Positions 43,462 to 53,547 of a stretch of 64,000 bases of DNA are shown here, piece after piece. The DNA is taken from positions 248,001-312,000 of the forward strand of contig CAVSQS010000005.1 of NCBI GenBank assembly GCA_963730165.1, in the 5' to 3' direction. Position 1 is the stretch's first letter; the number at the start of each line of letters is the position of its first letter. The notes under the pieces were generated by a model that worked only from the letters and a program-made list of their open reading frames with translations, did no database searches and was not told where the DNA came from. This stretch comes from DASSQJ01 sp963730165. GTDB lineage: Bacteria > Actinomycetota > Actinomycetes > Actinomycetales > Dermatophilaceae. The translations under genes and the position numbers were made by a program.

Positions 43462-43543
43462 CCCGACACCCTCTCAGACCGTGCCGCCTCAGACGAGCCC
43501 GCCGCATCGTCCGACACCCGCACCCGTCGGGACCTGCCGGCCG

Positions 43544-44494
43544 TCAGCCCACGGAACCCGCGACCACCGTCCACGGACCGTCCGGGGAGGACGCCGTCGC
43601 GACCTGGTCGCCGGCCACGAGCCAGAGCCCGCCACCACCCTGCGAGACGGCGACCTCACCCGCGACGGGCGTCAGCTTCTCGACACAGGTGGGCGTGCCC
43701 GCCGTGCCGGCCTCGACGGGCACGACGAGCACGCCCTCGCACCCGTCCCCGGTTCCCGCGAGCACGCCACTGCCGCCACCGCCCCAGCTCAGGGCCAGGG
43801 CACCGTCGCGCTCGACGACGGTGCGCCAGGCGCCCCCACCGTTCGAGGTCTCCCGGACCCGCCCGTCGGAGCAGAGGACCGCGGCGTTGGCGCGGTCGGA
43901 CCCGGTGAGGTCGACGACGTCGGCGCCCCGGGCGCACGCTCGCACCGGGTCGCCGCCCGGCCTCTCGACGAGGGTCGGGTCGGTCGGCGAGCGACCCCAC
44001 GCGGCCTGGGCCGACTGCGGCCCGCTCCACGATCCGCCCCCGTCGGACGTGGACCAGAGGACGAACGAGCAGCCGTCGCCGCCCCCGACGGTGAAGGCCG
44101 CGGACGCACTCGACGGACGGACCCGGGTGACGTAGCCGGGAGCCGCGTGCTTGGTCCACGACGCGCCGCCGTCGGTCGTGACGCGCACCGTGCCCCGCTG
44201 GTCGCACGAGCCGGTGTCGACGACCCAGGCGACCTGCCGGCCCACGCTCGCGACGAGGCGGGTCAGCGGGACGGCGTCGACGGCCGTCGGGCTCGGGGAG
44301 GGGGTCGGCGAGGTGCTCGCGGAGGCGGTGGCGGTGGCCTGGGGGGACTCCACCGGGGCGGTCGAACCACCGGCCGAGGCGCCCGCGGCCGAGACGGCCG
44401 GCGCGCTGCTCGGCCACACGGCGGCGACGACGAGGACGAGGTCGACGGCGAGCAGGGCGACGAGGCCGATCGTCCCCCATCGCAGCTCGCGCAT
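43544..44494 (-). CDS. Secreted/anchored BNR-type repeat protein, paralog B
   Basis: About 316 residues with the same plan as its neighbour: anchor (GTIGLVALLAVDLVLVVAAV), Ser/Thr/Pro linker, and an Asp-box domain with VTTDGGASWT and STSDGGGSWSGPQSA. The cores of the two share long stretches such as LTRLVAS, VDTGSCD-like and DGCEGV/DAGCDGV, so they arose by tandem duplication. Start ATG at 44494 (MRELRWGTIG) or 44506. It borders the exopolysaccharide cluster but no link is shown. Confidence 0.75.
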   Translation of the reverse strand: MRELRWGTIGLVALLAVDLVLVVAAVWPSSAPAVSAAGASAGGSTAPVESPQATATASASTSPTPSPSPTAVDAVPLTRLVASVGRQVAWVVDTGSCDQRGTVRVTTDGGASWTKHAAPGYVTRVRPSSASAAFTVGGGDGCSFVLWSTSDGGGSWSGPQSAQAAWGRSPTDPTLVERPGGDPVRACARGADVVDLTGSDRANAAVLCSDGRVRETSNGGGAWRTVVERDGALALSWGGGGSGVLAGTGDGCEGVLVVPVEAGTAGTPTCVEKLTPVAGEVAVSQGGGGLWLVAGDQVATASSPDGPWTVVAGSVG

Positions 44495-44622
44495 GCCCGA
44501 CAGCATGGCCGAGGGGCGCGACAACTCCAAGCCGACGAGCGGCTCGCGTGCCGATCAGCGCCACGTCGACGGACGCCGACCGCGGGCCGCCCCGGACGCG
44601 CCCGGCCCCGTCGGCGGCTAGC

Positions 44623-44635
44623 ATGACGGCGTCAT
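44623..44635. promoter_or_regulatory. Palindrome ahead of exopolysaccharide operon
   Basis: ATGACGGCGTCAT has 6-bp arms and a one-base centre. It overlaps a TAGCAT -10-like box (44619-44624) and lies 41 nt upstream of the GTG of the Wzz/BY-kinase gene, a position suited to a repressor or cAMP-receptor-like factor. Confidence 0.35.
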
Positions 44636-44675
44636 TCGGTACGCGCCTGGCCGCGCGACGTCATGGGGAGTTGGA

Positions 44676-46068
44676 GTGGAGCTGCAGGACTACCTGACGG
44701 TCGTGCGTCGGCGGTGGCGCCTCATCGTCGGGGTGGTTCTCGTCGTCGTCGGGCTCGCGGCCGGGCTCACCCTCACCGCGACGAAGATCTACGAGTCGAC
44801 GACCCAGTTCTTCGTCTCGACGAGCGGCGGGAACGACAACTCCGCCCTCCAGCAGGGCAACACCTTCACCCAGCAACGGGTCAAGTCCTACGCCCAGCTG
44901 CTGACGACCCCGCGCATCCTCGGGCCCGTCGCCGACGCCACCGGCATCACCCGCGACCTGTCCGGCGACATCTCGGTGACGACGCCGCCCGACACCGTCA
45001 TCATCGAGGTGGCCGTCCGCGAGGCGGACCCACAGGTGGCCCGCGACATCGCCCAGGCCGTCGCCGAGGAGTTCCCCTCGGCCGTCAGCGAGCTCGAGGC
45101 ACCCGCCGACGGCAAGCCCAGCCCGGTGAAGGTGACCGTGATCCAGCCCCCGACGACTCCCGAGTCGCCGGTCAGCCCGCGGCCGCTGCGCAACATCGCG
45201 CTCGGCGTGGTCCTCGGGCTCCTCCTCGGCCTCGCCGCCGCGGTGGTCCGCGAGATGATGGACACGACCGTCAAGAACGCCGACGACGTCGCCGAGGTGA
45301 CCGACCTCCCGGTCCTCGGCACCGTCGCGTACGACGAGGAGGCACACGCCCGCCCGCTCATCGTCGAGATCGACCCGCGCTCGCCACGCGCCGAGGCGTT
45401 CCGGTCGATGCGGACCAACCTGCAGTTCGTCGACGCCGCGAACCACCCGCGCACGATCGTCGTCACCTCCTCGCTCGCCGGCGAGGGGAAGAGCACGAGC
45501 GCGGCCAACCTCGGCGCTGAGCCTGGCGCAGGGCGGCGCCCGGGTGTGCCTCGTCGAGGGTGACATGCGGCGCCCCCGGGTCGTCGAGTACCTGGGCCTC
45601 GAGGGCGGCGTCGGTCTCACCGACGCGCTGATCGGCCGGTCCGAGGTCATCGACCTCATCCAGCGCTACGGCGACAGCAACCTCTGGGTCCTCGGCGCCG
45701 GAGCGATCCCCCCGAACCCGTCCGAGCTCCTCGGCTCCACCGCGATGCAGCGGCTGCTGGCCGAGCTGCGCAACCGCTTCGACTACGTCGTCATCGACGC
45801 TCCACCCGCCCTGCCCGTCACGGACCCGGCCGTCCTGGCCACGGTGGCCGACGGCGCCATCATGGTCGTCGGCTCCGGCATCGTCCACAAGGACCAGCTC
45901 CGTCGCAGCATCGCGTCTCTCGAGACCGTCTCGGGGCGGGTGCTCGGTGTGCTCGTCAACCGCGTCCCGGCTCGCCACGCGGGGGCCTACCAGCAGTACG
46001 AGTACTCGCACGACGCGCCTGCGGGGGCGGAGACCCGCCGCGAGCGGCGGCGCGTCCGCACGTCCTAG
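44676..46068 (+). CDS. Polysaccharide chain-length/tyrosine kinase (Wzz + BY-kinase), one frameshift
   Basis: About 463 residues when read through one frameshift near 45512. The N-terminal Wzz domain starts with LQDYLTVVRRRWRLIVGVVL and ends with a second membrane helix (NIALGVVLGLLLGLAAAVV). The kinase has Walker A SSLAGEGKSTSAANL, Walker A' VEGDMRRPR and Walker B YVVIDAPPALPVTDP; the C terminus has a short tyrosine cluster (AYQQYEYSH). One extra G in CTCGGCGCTGAG, just after Walker A, splits the gene. Such proteins set polysaccharide chain length and export at the membrane. GGGGAG precedes the GTG start. Confidence 0.82.
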
Positions 46069-46641
46069 CGCTGCAGCGCCCCGCGCAGGGCCGCGACGAG
46101 CGGCAAGCAGGGCGTCCTCCACCCGGGTCGCCATCGCCTCGAACGCGCTGGCCGGGCCCCCGTACGGGTCGGGGATGTCGGGGTCGGGCCGGGCGCTCAC
46201 GGCCGAGCGGCGCAGCGCTGCGGCCTTCGCGACCCGCTCGACGGGGTTCCTTCCTCGGCTCGCGAGGTCCTCGGGCGGGAGGCCCCGGGTCAGGTCGGCG
46301 AGGTCACCCAGCACCATGGTGCGCCGCAGGGCCGACGGCTCGAGCCGGGCAGCGGCTCGTCGGTGCTCCCGGGCCGCGGCGACGACGAGGTCTGCCTCCG
46401 CGACGAGGTGTGGCGTCAGCGGCCGTGCCCGGAAGCCCCCGGTGTCGGCCCCTCGTCGCTCGAGCAGGGAACGCACGCCCGGATCCATGTCCTGGCCGTC
46501 AAGCGCCCGGGTGCCCGCGGAGCGCACGAGGATGCCCGTACCGGCCAGCTCCTGCGCGAGTCGCCGCTCGATGTACGGCGATCGGCACACGTTGCCGGTG
46601 CACACGACGAGGAGCGTGCCTTTCGGCGTCCCGGGAGGCAC
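46065..46641 (-). CDS. Low-molecular-weight protein-tyrosine phosphatase (late frameshift)
   Basis: About 190 residues. The P-loop CTGNVCRSP stands at residues 14-22 and the general-acid loop PDPDIPDPYGG near 160. It should dephosphorylate the neighbouring BY-kinase, the usual pair in capsule and exopolysaccharide loci. GTG 46641 has AGGAGG 8 nt upstream. One extra base near 46105 pushes the end into a long spurious frame; corrected, it ends in VAALRGALQR with a stop at 46065-46067, overlapping the BY-kinase stop tail to tail by four bases. Confidence 0.85.
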
Positions 46642-46813
46642 TGCTGTATCCTCCTGAGGTCCGGTCGCTGGGGATGACCCACTCTAGCCACGTGCGCGTC
46701 GTGGGCCGATGTCGGTCAGCCGATGCATCGTGTGCGCACGCCGCCGGTGGCCCAGCCCCGGACACCTGGGACGCAGACCGTGACAGTCACACAAGGGTGG
46801 GGACGCCGACACG

Positions 46814-48616
46814 ATGACCAGTGATGCCGACGCACTGAGGCCCACCCGAGTCCTCTGGAGCCTCGCCGACTCGCTCATCTGGGTGCTCAGCCTGACCTTC
46901 GCGATGCTGGCTCCGGCTCGACTTCGATCTGACGATGCCGTGGCTGCCCGGCCTCGTGGCCGGCGCCGTGGTCGCGGTCTGCGTGCAGCTCTCGCTCGGT
47001 TGGGTGCTGGGGCCGTACGCGATCGGGCACGAGCTGGGCTCCTTCGAGGAGGTCTTCGACCTGGGTCGAACGACCGTGGCCACGGGCGCCGTGCTCACCA
47101 CGCTCGAGCTCGGGTTCGAGGTCATCGACCTGCCCCGTAGCGTCCCCCTGACGAGCACGGCGATGGCGCTCATCGGGATGGGCGCCGCCCGCTTCGTCGT
47201 CCGCTCCCGGCGCACCCACCGGCAGGCCGAGGCCGCGACCGGCACCCGCCGCGTCGTCGTCTTCGGCGCCGGCTACGGTGGCCGGCTGCTCATCGAGGGC
47301 CTCGTCCGCGACCCGGCCAGCGGCATGGTCCCGGTCGCCGCCCTCGACGACGACCCCCGCAAGCGCCGCCTCACCATCTCCGGGGTCCGCGTCCGCGGCA
47401 CCCGCCGCGACATGGCATCGGTGGCCGAGCGGTACGAGGCCGACACGCTCGCGATCGCGATCCCCAGCGCCACCTCGGAGACCGTGCGTGGGCTGTCCTC
47501 CCTCGCCGCCGATGCCGGCCTCTCGGTCCTCATCCTGCCGCCCGTCGGCGAGCTGATCGGCGGTACCGTCGGCGCCTCCGACCTGCGCGACCTCGACGTC
47601 GCCGACCTCCTCGGCCGACAGCCCGTCGACCTCGACACGGCCACCATCTCGGAGCACCTCACCGGCAAGCGGGTCCTCGTCACCGGGGCGGGGGGGTCGA
47701 TCGGCTCCGAGCTGTGCCGGCAGATCACCCGCTTCTCCCCCGGCGCAGCTCTACATGCTCGACCGCGACGAGTCGGGGCTGCACGCGACCCAGATGTCGA
47801 TCGAGGGCCGGGCGCTTCTGGACTCCGACTCCCTCGTGCTCTGCGACATCCGGGACGCCGATGCCGTGCGCGCCGTGTTCGCGAGGGTCCGGCCGGATGT
47901 CGTCTTCCACGCGGCCGCCCTCAAGCACCTGACCCTGCTCGAGCGGTTCCCTGCAGAAGCCCTCAAGACCAACGTCGTCGGCACGCTCAACGTGCTCGAG
48001 GCGGCGCGGGGGGTCGGGGTCTCGACCTTCGTCAACATCTCCACCGACAAGGCGGCCCGCCCGACCTGCGTCCTCGGGTGGTCGAAGCGGATCGCCGAGC
48101 GGCTCACGGCCGCTGTCGACGGTGAGGTGCCCGAGGCCCGGTACATCAGCGTCCGGTTCGGCAACGTCCTCGGCTCCCGCGGCTCCGTCGTCGTCGCCTT
48201 CGCCGAGCAGATCCGGAATGGCGGCCCCGTCACGGTGACCCACCCTGAGGTCGAGCGCTACTTCATGCTCATCCCGGAGGCCTGCCAGCTCGTCCTCCAG
48301 GCGGGGGCCATCGGCACGGGCGGCGAGGTCATGGTCCTCGACATGGGGACACCGGTGAAGATCGTCGACGTCGCGCGGACGATGATCCGCATGTCGGGGC
48401 GAAAGGACGTCGACATCGTCTTCACGGGCCTGCGGCCGGGCGAGAAGCTCTCCGAGGAGCTCTTCACACCGGGCGAGGAGGTCACGGCCTCGAGCCACCC
48501 GCTCCTGATCACCCAGGTGACCGTCCCGGCCCTGTCGCCGGCGGCTGCGGGTGACGTCAGAGCCGCTCGCCAGCGAGCAGGCCCGGCGCCTGGATGCTCG
48601 ACCAGTCGAGCGATGA
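46814..48616 (+). pseudogene. CapD/WbpM-type nucleotide-sugar epimerase-dehydratase, three frameshifts
   Basis: A protein of about 600 residues can be followed through three frames: N-terminal membrane segments (LWSLADSLIWVLSLTFAML, breaking near 46913), a CoA-binding-like first Rossmann domain (VVVFGAGYGGRLLIEGLV), then the second Rossmann domain RVLVTGAGGSIGSELCRQIT (break near 47740) and the catalytic part with ALKHLTLLE and VNISTDKAARP. A last shift near 48555 precedes the end. These enzymes epimerise or dehydrate UDP-GlcNAc for surface-glycan building blocks. In SDR form the TDKA Lys-containing motif and ISTDK are intact, so the protein would be active if the indels are sequencing errors. 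Confidence 0.8.
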
Positions 48617-49782
48617 CCAAAGGTCTCTGCATGACGGAACGGATACACCTGTCCAAGGCGCACGTCACCGATCTCGAGGAGCAGCTCGTCCTCGAGGCAA
48701 TCCGCTCTGGCTGGGTCGCTCCCCTGGGCCCGATGGTCGACCGCTTCGAGCGAGAGGTGGCCGAGCGGGTCGGCGTGGCGGGCGCCCTCGCGCTCTCATC
48801 AGGCACCGCGGCACTGCACCTGGCGCTACTCGAACTCGGGGCCGGCCCTGGACGCACGGTCATCGTCCCGTCGATGACCTTCGCTGCCTCCGCCAACGCG
48901 GTCGCCTACACGGGTGCTGACCTCGTCCTCGTCGACTCCGACCCTGCCGACGGGAACGTCGACGTGGCGCTGTTGTTGCACGCCGTGGACACGCTGGTCG
49001 AGGAGGGCGCTGACGTCGCCGCGGTCATGGCGGTCGATCTCTTCGGGCGGTGCGCCGACTACAGCACGCTCGCGCCCGAGCTGCAGCGACGCGGCATCCC
49101 GCTGGTGGAGGATGCCGCGGAGTCGCTGGGGGCGAGCACGCCGGCCGGGCCGCGGGCTCCTTCGGTCGCGTCGCGGCCCTGTCGTTCAACGGCAACAAGA
49201 TCATGACGACCTCGGGCGGCGGGATGCTGCTCAGCGACGACGGCAGCTCGTCGGGCGCCCGGCACTCTCGACCCAGGCACGGGACCCCGCACCGTGGTAC
49301 GAGCACACTCGGATCGGGTACAACTACCGGCTCTCGAACGTCCTGGCCGCCCTCGGCGTCGCCCAGCTCCAGCGCCTCGACGAGATGATCGCCCGGCGTC
49401 GCCAGATCCGGGAGCGCTACGCCGAGGCTCTGGCCGATGTCCCGGGCTGCGGCTCCTCGGCCGTAGCGACGGAGGCGCGAGTGACGACAACCACTGGCTG
49501 ACCACGATCGTGCTCCCACCTGAGGTGTCACCGGACGCGGTCGTCCGCGATCTGGAGGCGAGGAACATCGAGAGCCGCCACCTGTGGAAGCCGATGCACC
49601 TCCAACCTGTCCACGCCTCATGCCGCGCTTTCGTCACCGGCGAGAGCGAGCACCTCTTCCGATCCGGTCTGGCCCTGCCCAGCGGATCCGCGCTCAGCGA
49701 CTCGGATGTCGGCCGCGTGGTCGCCGCTCTTCTCGAGTCTGTGCAGGCGCGCCGCGTCGAGGCGGTGGCCGCGCGTGCCTGA
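48613..49782 (+). pseudogene. DegT/DnrJ/EryC1-type aminotransferase, three frameshifts
   Basis: About 390 codons over three frameshifts (near 49136, 49244, 49443), each like a one-base loss. Start MTKGLCMTERIHLSKAHVTD, PLP-fold block SSGTAALHLALLELGAGPGR, acidic PLP contact VEDAAESLGAS, and the PLP lysine in ALSFNGNKIMTTSGGGMLLS. C-terminal parts are YEHTRIGYNYRLSNVLAALG and SRHLWKPMHLQPVHA. Such enzymes aminate 4-keto sugars; CapD upstream provides a 4-keto-6-deoxy sugar. Its ATG overlaps the corrected CapD stop. Confidence 0.82.
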
Positions 49783-50413
49783 CTCCAAGCGCGCGATGGA
49801 TCTCGCCTTCGGGGTTCCCGCGCTCCTCATCAGCCTGCCCATCCAGGCGGTGGTGGCCCTCGTGGTGCGGTTCCGCCTCGGGGCGCCGGTGCTCTTCCGC
49901 CAGGAGCGTCCGGGGCTCCACGAGCAGCCCTTCGTGATGTTGAAGTTCCGCACGATGCTGCCACTGGACCCCGCGCGGGGCCTGCTCACCGACGACGACC
50001 GGATGACCCGTCTCGGGGCTGTGCTCCGCTCGACGAGCCTAGATGAGCTGCCGGCCCTGCTCAACGTCGTGCGCGGCGACATGTCGCTGGTCGGGCCTCG
50101 GCCGCTCCTCGTGCAGTACCTGGAGCGGTACACGCCGGAACAGCGCCGCCGCCATATGGTACGACCGGGCTTGACCGGGCTGGCCCAGGTCGAGGGGCGC
50201 AACGCAACGACGTGGGAGCGCCGCCTGGCCCTCGACGTCGAGTATGTCGATACCCATACGATTCTTGGCGACATGCGGATCATCGCCCGAACGGTGCGCG
50301 CAGTCCTCCGTCGTGAAGGTATCTCGGCCGGAGGGACGGCGACGATGCCGGAGTTTCTGGGCACGACGCGTTCCGAAGTGAGGACCAGGGTCAGCGGAGA
50401 CAGGACGCCATGA
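49775..50413 (+). CDS. Initiating sugar-phosphate transferase (PglC-like)
   Basis: 212 residues of the bacterial sugar transferase family, attaching a sugar phosphate to undecaprenyl phosphate to start each repeat unit. One re-entrant membrane helix lies at about 8-28 (MDLAFGVPALLISLPIQAVV), followed by FRQERPGLHEQPFVMLKFRT, SLDELPALLNVVRGDMSLVG with PRPLL, and RPGLTGLAQVEGRN. The long N-terminal part of WbaP/WcaJ is missing, so it is the short PglC type. GTG 49775 overlaps the aminotransferase end by eight bases. Confidence 0.9.
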   Translation: MPDSKRAMDLAFGVPALLISLPIQAVVALVVRFRLGAPVLFRQERPGLHEQPFVMLKFRTMLPLDPARGLLTDDDRMTRLGAVLRSTSLDELPALLNVVRGDMSLVGPRPLLVQYLERYTPEQRRRHMVRPGLTGLAQVEGRNATTWERRLALDVEYVDTHTILGDMRIIARTVRAVLRREGISAGGTATMPEFLGTTRSEVRTRVSGDRTP

Positions 50414-51042
50414 AAGACCTCTTCATCATCGGCTGCGGCGGCTTCGGACGCGAGGTCGCCGACGTGGTCGACGCAGTGAATGCTGCGGCCTCCACGTGGA
50501 ATCTCGTGGGGTTCGCCGACGATTCTCCCAGCGAGGCCGACCTAGCCCGCGTCACGGCGCGTGGGTCGACGGTGGTCGGAGGGCTGGACAGCCTCCGTTC
50601 GATGAAGCCAGCGCACTTCCTCATCGGAATAGGGTCAGGCGCAGTCCGGCGGCGCATCGACAGCGAACTGACTGCCCTCGGATGGTCCGCGCCAGAATTG
50701 GTCCATCCCACCGCCTCGATGGGCGCTGAGGTGTCTCTCGGCGACGGCACCATCCTCTGCCCAGGTGTTCGACTAACGACGAACATCACCACGGGGCGAC
50801 ACGTTCACCTCAACTTGAACAGCACAGTCGGTCACGACTCCACGCTCCACGACTACGTCACGGTCAACCCCCTGGTGGCGATTTCGGGCAACGTGACGCT
50901 GAGTGCCGAATCGATGCTAGGGACCCACTCCGCGGTCCTCCAAGGCTTGACCGTCGGGCAATCTGCCGTGGTCGGAGCCGCCGCCCTTGTTGTGCGGGAC
51001 GTGCCAGAAGCGATGACCGTGAAAGGTATCCCAGCGAGATGA
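50410..51042 (+). CDS. NeuD/PglD-type sugar O/N-acetyltransferase
   Basis: 210 residues. The N-terminal Rossmann part has FIIGCGGFGREVADVVDAV; the C-terminal left-handed beta-helix carries hexapeptide repeats (LGDGTILCPGVRLTTNITTG, VGHDSTLHDYVTVNPLVAIS) with the catalytic His in the NSTVGHDS segment. It probably acetylates the amino sugar made by CapD and DegT, as PglD does for bacillosamine precursors. ATGA overlap with the transferase gene; GC content begins to fall here. Confidence 0.87.
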   Translation: MKDLFIIGCGGFGREVADVVDAVNAAASTWNLVGFADDSPSEADLARVTARGSTVVGGLDSLRSMKPAHFLIGIGSGAVRRRIDSELTALGWSAPELVHPTASMGAEVSLGDGTILCPGVRLTTNITTGRHVHLNLNSTVGHDSTLHDYVTVNPLVAISGNVTLSAESMLGTHSAVLQGLTVGQSAVVGAAALVVRDVPEAMTVKGIPAR

Positions 51043-52106
51043 GTCCGCGTGTCCTAGTGCTCAACCAGTTCGCCCTTCCCCGCAGCGAAGGCGGGGGCAC
51101 ACGCCATGCCGATATCTTTTCTCGCATCCCAGGCTGGGACGCGAGAATCATCGCGGGCAACAGAAACCACTACACACAACGGCGCTACAAGACTGCTGAT
51201 CCACTCTTTCGTCTAGTTCCGGTGCCGGTCCAACACGGCGGTGTGTGGCAGCGGCTTGTCACCTGGCTTTCCTATGTCCTGCAGACAACATGGATCGGCA
51301 TGCTCTCTCGCCCGCTCGACGCGGTCTACGCCTCAACACCTCACCTGCTTGCGCCACTCGGTGGCTGGATCGTCGCGCGGGCCCGACGCGTACCCTTCAT
51401 CCTAGAGGTACGGGATCTATGGCCAGAGTCATTCGTAGCTGCAGGTCTCATGCGGCAGGGTGGGAACTCGTACAGGCTTCTATCCGCGCTTGAGAGCTTC
51501 TTCTTTATCGCCGCGCTGACGCCATCGTCGGCGTCACGCCGGGGTGGGAACCCCACTTGGAAAGCAGGGGAGCGAACCTTGCCTCGTACCACGTTATCCC
51601 GAACGGGGCCGAGTCTGCCGACATCGCCAAGCGAGACGAACCCGGGCAACCAACGGCAATCTTCGCCGGGCTCACGGCCCCAAGGATCGGATTGGATGAG
51701 TTTCTTCAGGCGGCGTCTGCCTTGCAGAGGTGACGGTTTTCCTACTGGTTGGCGATGGCCCCAAAAAGCCTCGACTCGAAGCTCGTGCCCGTGACAGTTC
51801 CTCGCGAACGTTGATTCTCGCCCCGTCGCCAAAGACGACTTGATGCGACCTTTACAATCATGCACCATCGGGATCTCATCGTTCAATGATCTGGACGATA
51901 TGGCTCCGGCATGAGCCCCAACGAAGTATTCGACTAATGTCCGCGGGCTTGCCGGTGGTGAGCAACGCGGGAGAGGTTTGTCGAGCATCACAGCCGAGTC
52001 CAGAGATCGGGCACGTTGGACCCATTGGCTCACTCGAAGTGGGGATAAGACATGTTTGACGGCTCACCGCCGACGGCAGTCCTGGGGCCGCAATGGCCAG
52101 GAACTG
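51039..52106 (+). pseudogene. Glycosyltransferase family 4 gene, frameshifted and cut by ISL3
   Basis: The N-terminal half is intact in one frame: MSPRVLVLNQFALPRSEGGG, AVYASTPHLLAPLGG and FILEVRDLWPESFVAAG, typical of WbuB-like GT4 enzymes. After LESFF (near 51507) the frame changes; later pieces include VGVTPGWEPHLESRGANL, YHVIPNGAESADIAKR, VTVFLLVGDGPKKPR, GLPVVSNAGE and WGRNGQELL. The end is lost where the ISL3 element begins at 52115. Overlaps the acetyltransferase stop by four bases. Confidence 0.78.
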
Positions 52107-52114
52107 CTCAGTGG

Positions 52115-53425
52115 TCATCCCAAACGAGGGTGTAGCTGGGGTCTGAAGCCGCCGGTCTCGAGCAGTGATCTGGCGATGTAGTTGGTGAGGTTGCGGAAGC
52201 CGAGGGCGGAGCCGCGCAGGTGCTCGAGCCGGCCGTTGAGCGCCTCGGTGGGGCCGTTGCTGGTGCCGGGCCGGTCGAAGTAGGCCAGCACGTCACCGGC
52301 GCGTTGGGTCAGGGTCCGACCGAGGCGCCGGAGCTCGCTCAGGGCGGCGGGGACGCCCTCGCGCAGGCAGTCGATCAGGGCGGTCATCGCCTCACGGGCT
52401 CGGGTCCGGTCGGGGTCGCGGTAGGCGGCGATCATCCGCTGGTAGATCCCCCAGGTGGCCTCGACCTCCACATGGTCATCGACGGCGAACAGCGTCATGA
52501 GCCGTTCTCGCTGGCGGTCGGTGAGGAGGTCTTCTCCGGTGTGCAGGGTCCGCCTGGCGCGGTACAGCGGGTCGCCGGCCAGGCCGCGGTGGCCGTGGAG
52601 CTCTTGCTGGACGCGGCGGCGGCACCGGTCCAGGGCGTCACCGGCGAGACGGACGACGTGGAACGGGTCCATCACCGCCACCGCGCCGGGCAGCTCTTCG
52701 GCGGCGGCGGTCTTGAACCCGGTGAACCCGTCCATCGCCACCACCTCCACCCGGTCACGCCACGCTTGTGGACGGGCGGCGAGCCAGGTCTTGAACGCCG
52801 CCTTGGAGCGGCCGGCGACCATGTCCAGCAGGCGTGCTGGGCCGGTGCCGTCGCGGATCGGGGTGAGGTCGATGACCACGGTGACGTACTTGTCACCCTT
52901 GCGGGTGTGCCGCCACACGTGCTCATCGACACCGAGCACGGCAACCCCCTCGAACCGGCCCGTGTCCTCGATCAGGACGCGGCGCCCCTCGGCCAGGACC
53001 GCGTCGTTGGCGGTGTCCCACGCGACCGCCAGCCCCTCAGCGACCCGGGCCACCGTCAGGTGCTGCACCACCAGGGCCTGAAGCGCCCACCGCAGCCCGG
53101 CCCGGGAGATCTTCGCCCGCGGCTCCGCCGCCCTCGTGGTGTCCTGGCGCCACACGTGCCCGCAGCCGGTGCACCGGTACCGGCGGACCGTGATCAGCAG
53201 CGTCGTCGGGCGCCACCCGAACGGCTCGTGCGCCAGCCGCCGCACCACCGTGTCCCGCGGGACCCCCTGCTCCCCACAGCGATGGCACCAGTCATCCGGC
53301 TCCTCGACCCGACAAGCGAGCACCGCACGATCGGGCTCCAGCCGTTGCCCGGTCACCTCCAGGCCGAGCTCGTCCAGATGACAGAACGTGGTCAGGTCGG
53401 GGCAAGCGAAGGTAGCGTCAGACAC
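52115..53425 (-). CDS. ISL3-family transposase (intact)
   Basis: 436 residues. A zinc-finger start (PDDWCHRCGEQG, RRYRCTGCGHVWRQDTTR) and a helix-turn-helix precede the DDE domain: VAVLGVDEHVWRHT (first Asp), VVAMDGFTGFKTAAAEELPG with AVMDPFHVVRLA (second Asp), and the last Glu in NGPTEALNGRLEHLRGSALG. All catalytic acids are there, so it should be active. The stop lies inside the terminal inverted repeat. About 93% alike to the copy at 57243 by eye. Confidence 0.93.
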   Translation of the reverse strand: MSDATFACPDLTTFCHLDELGLEVTGQRLEPDRAVLACRVEEPDDWCHRCGEQGVPRDTVVRRLAHEPFGWRPTTLLITVRRYRCTGCGHVWRQDTTRAAEPRAKISRAGLRWALQALVVQHLTVARVAEGLAVAWDTANDAVLAEGRRVLIEDTGRFEGVAVLGVDEHVWRHTRKGDKYVTVVIDLTPIRDGTGPARLLDMVAGRSKAAFKTWLAARPQAWRDRVEVVAMDGFTGFKTAAAEELPGAVAVMDPFHVVRLAGDALDRCRRRVQQELHGHRGLAGDPLYRARRTLHTGEDLLTDRQRERLMTLFAVDDHVEVEATWGIYQRMIAAYRDPDRTRAREAMTALIDCLREGVPAALSELRRLGRTLTQRAGDVLAYFDRPGTSNGPTEALNGRLEHLRGSALGFRNLTNYIARSLLETGGFRPQLHPRLG

Positions 53426-53532
53426 GTCGAGGTCTTCCCGATGGGCAGCGTGAGAACTCCCATCATGGGAAGGCCTCGACCCCTACCCGGCCACCGACGC
53501 GCCAGCGGTTGCTACACCCTCGTTTGGGATGA
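52115..53532. mobile_element. ISL3-family insertion sequence, copy 1
   Basis: 1418 bp between inverted repeats TCATCCCAAACGAGGGTGTA at 52115 and its complement ending at 53532. One intact transposase on the minus strand. No 8-bp direct repeat is found at the borders, unlike copy 2; the left end also lacks one base of the GGCTCATCCC terminus, so one flank was probably rearranged. Confidence 0.88.
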
Positions 53533-53547
53533 GCCCCCAAAGTGATT

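Noticed and set aside
45463..46641. A 392-residue phosphatase with a long C-terminal domain
   Set aside because: The extension is antisense to the BY-kinase and Arg-rich; a one-base correction near 46105 gives the normal length and a proper end.
44676..49782. Programmed ribosomal frameshifting in the exopolysaccharide genes
   Set aside because: Shifts occur at unrelated sites without shared slippery sequences or downstream structures, and many are at places never known for it; indels are the simpler explanation.
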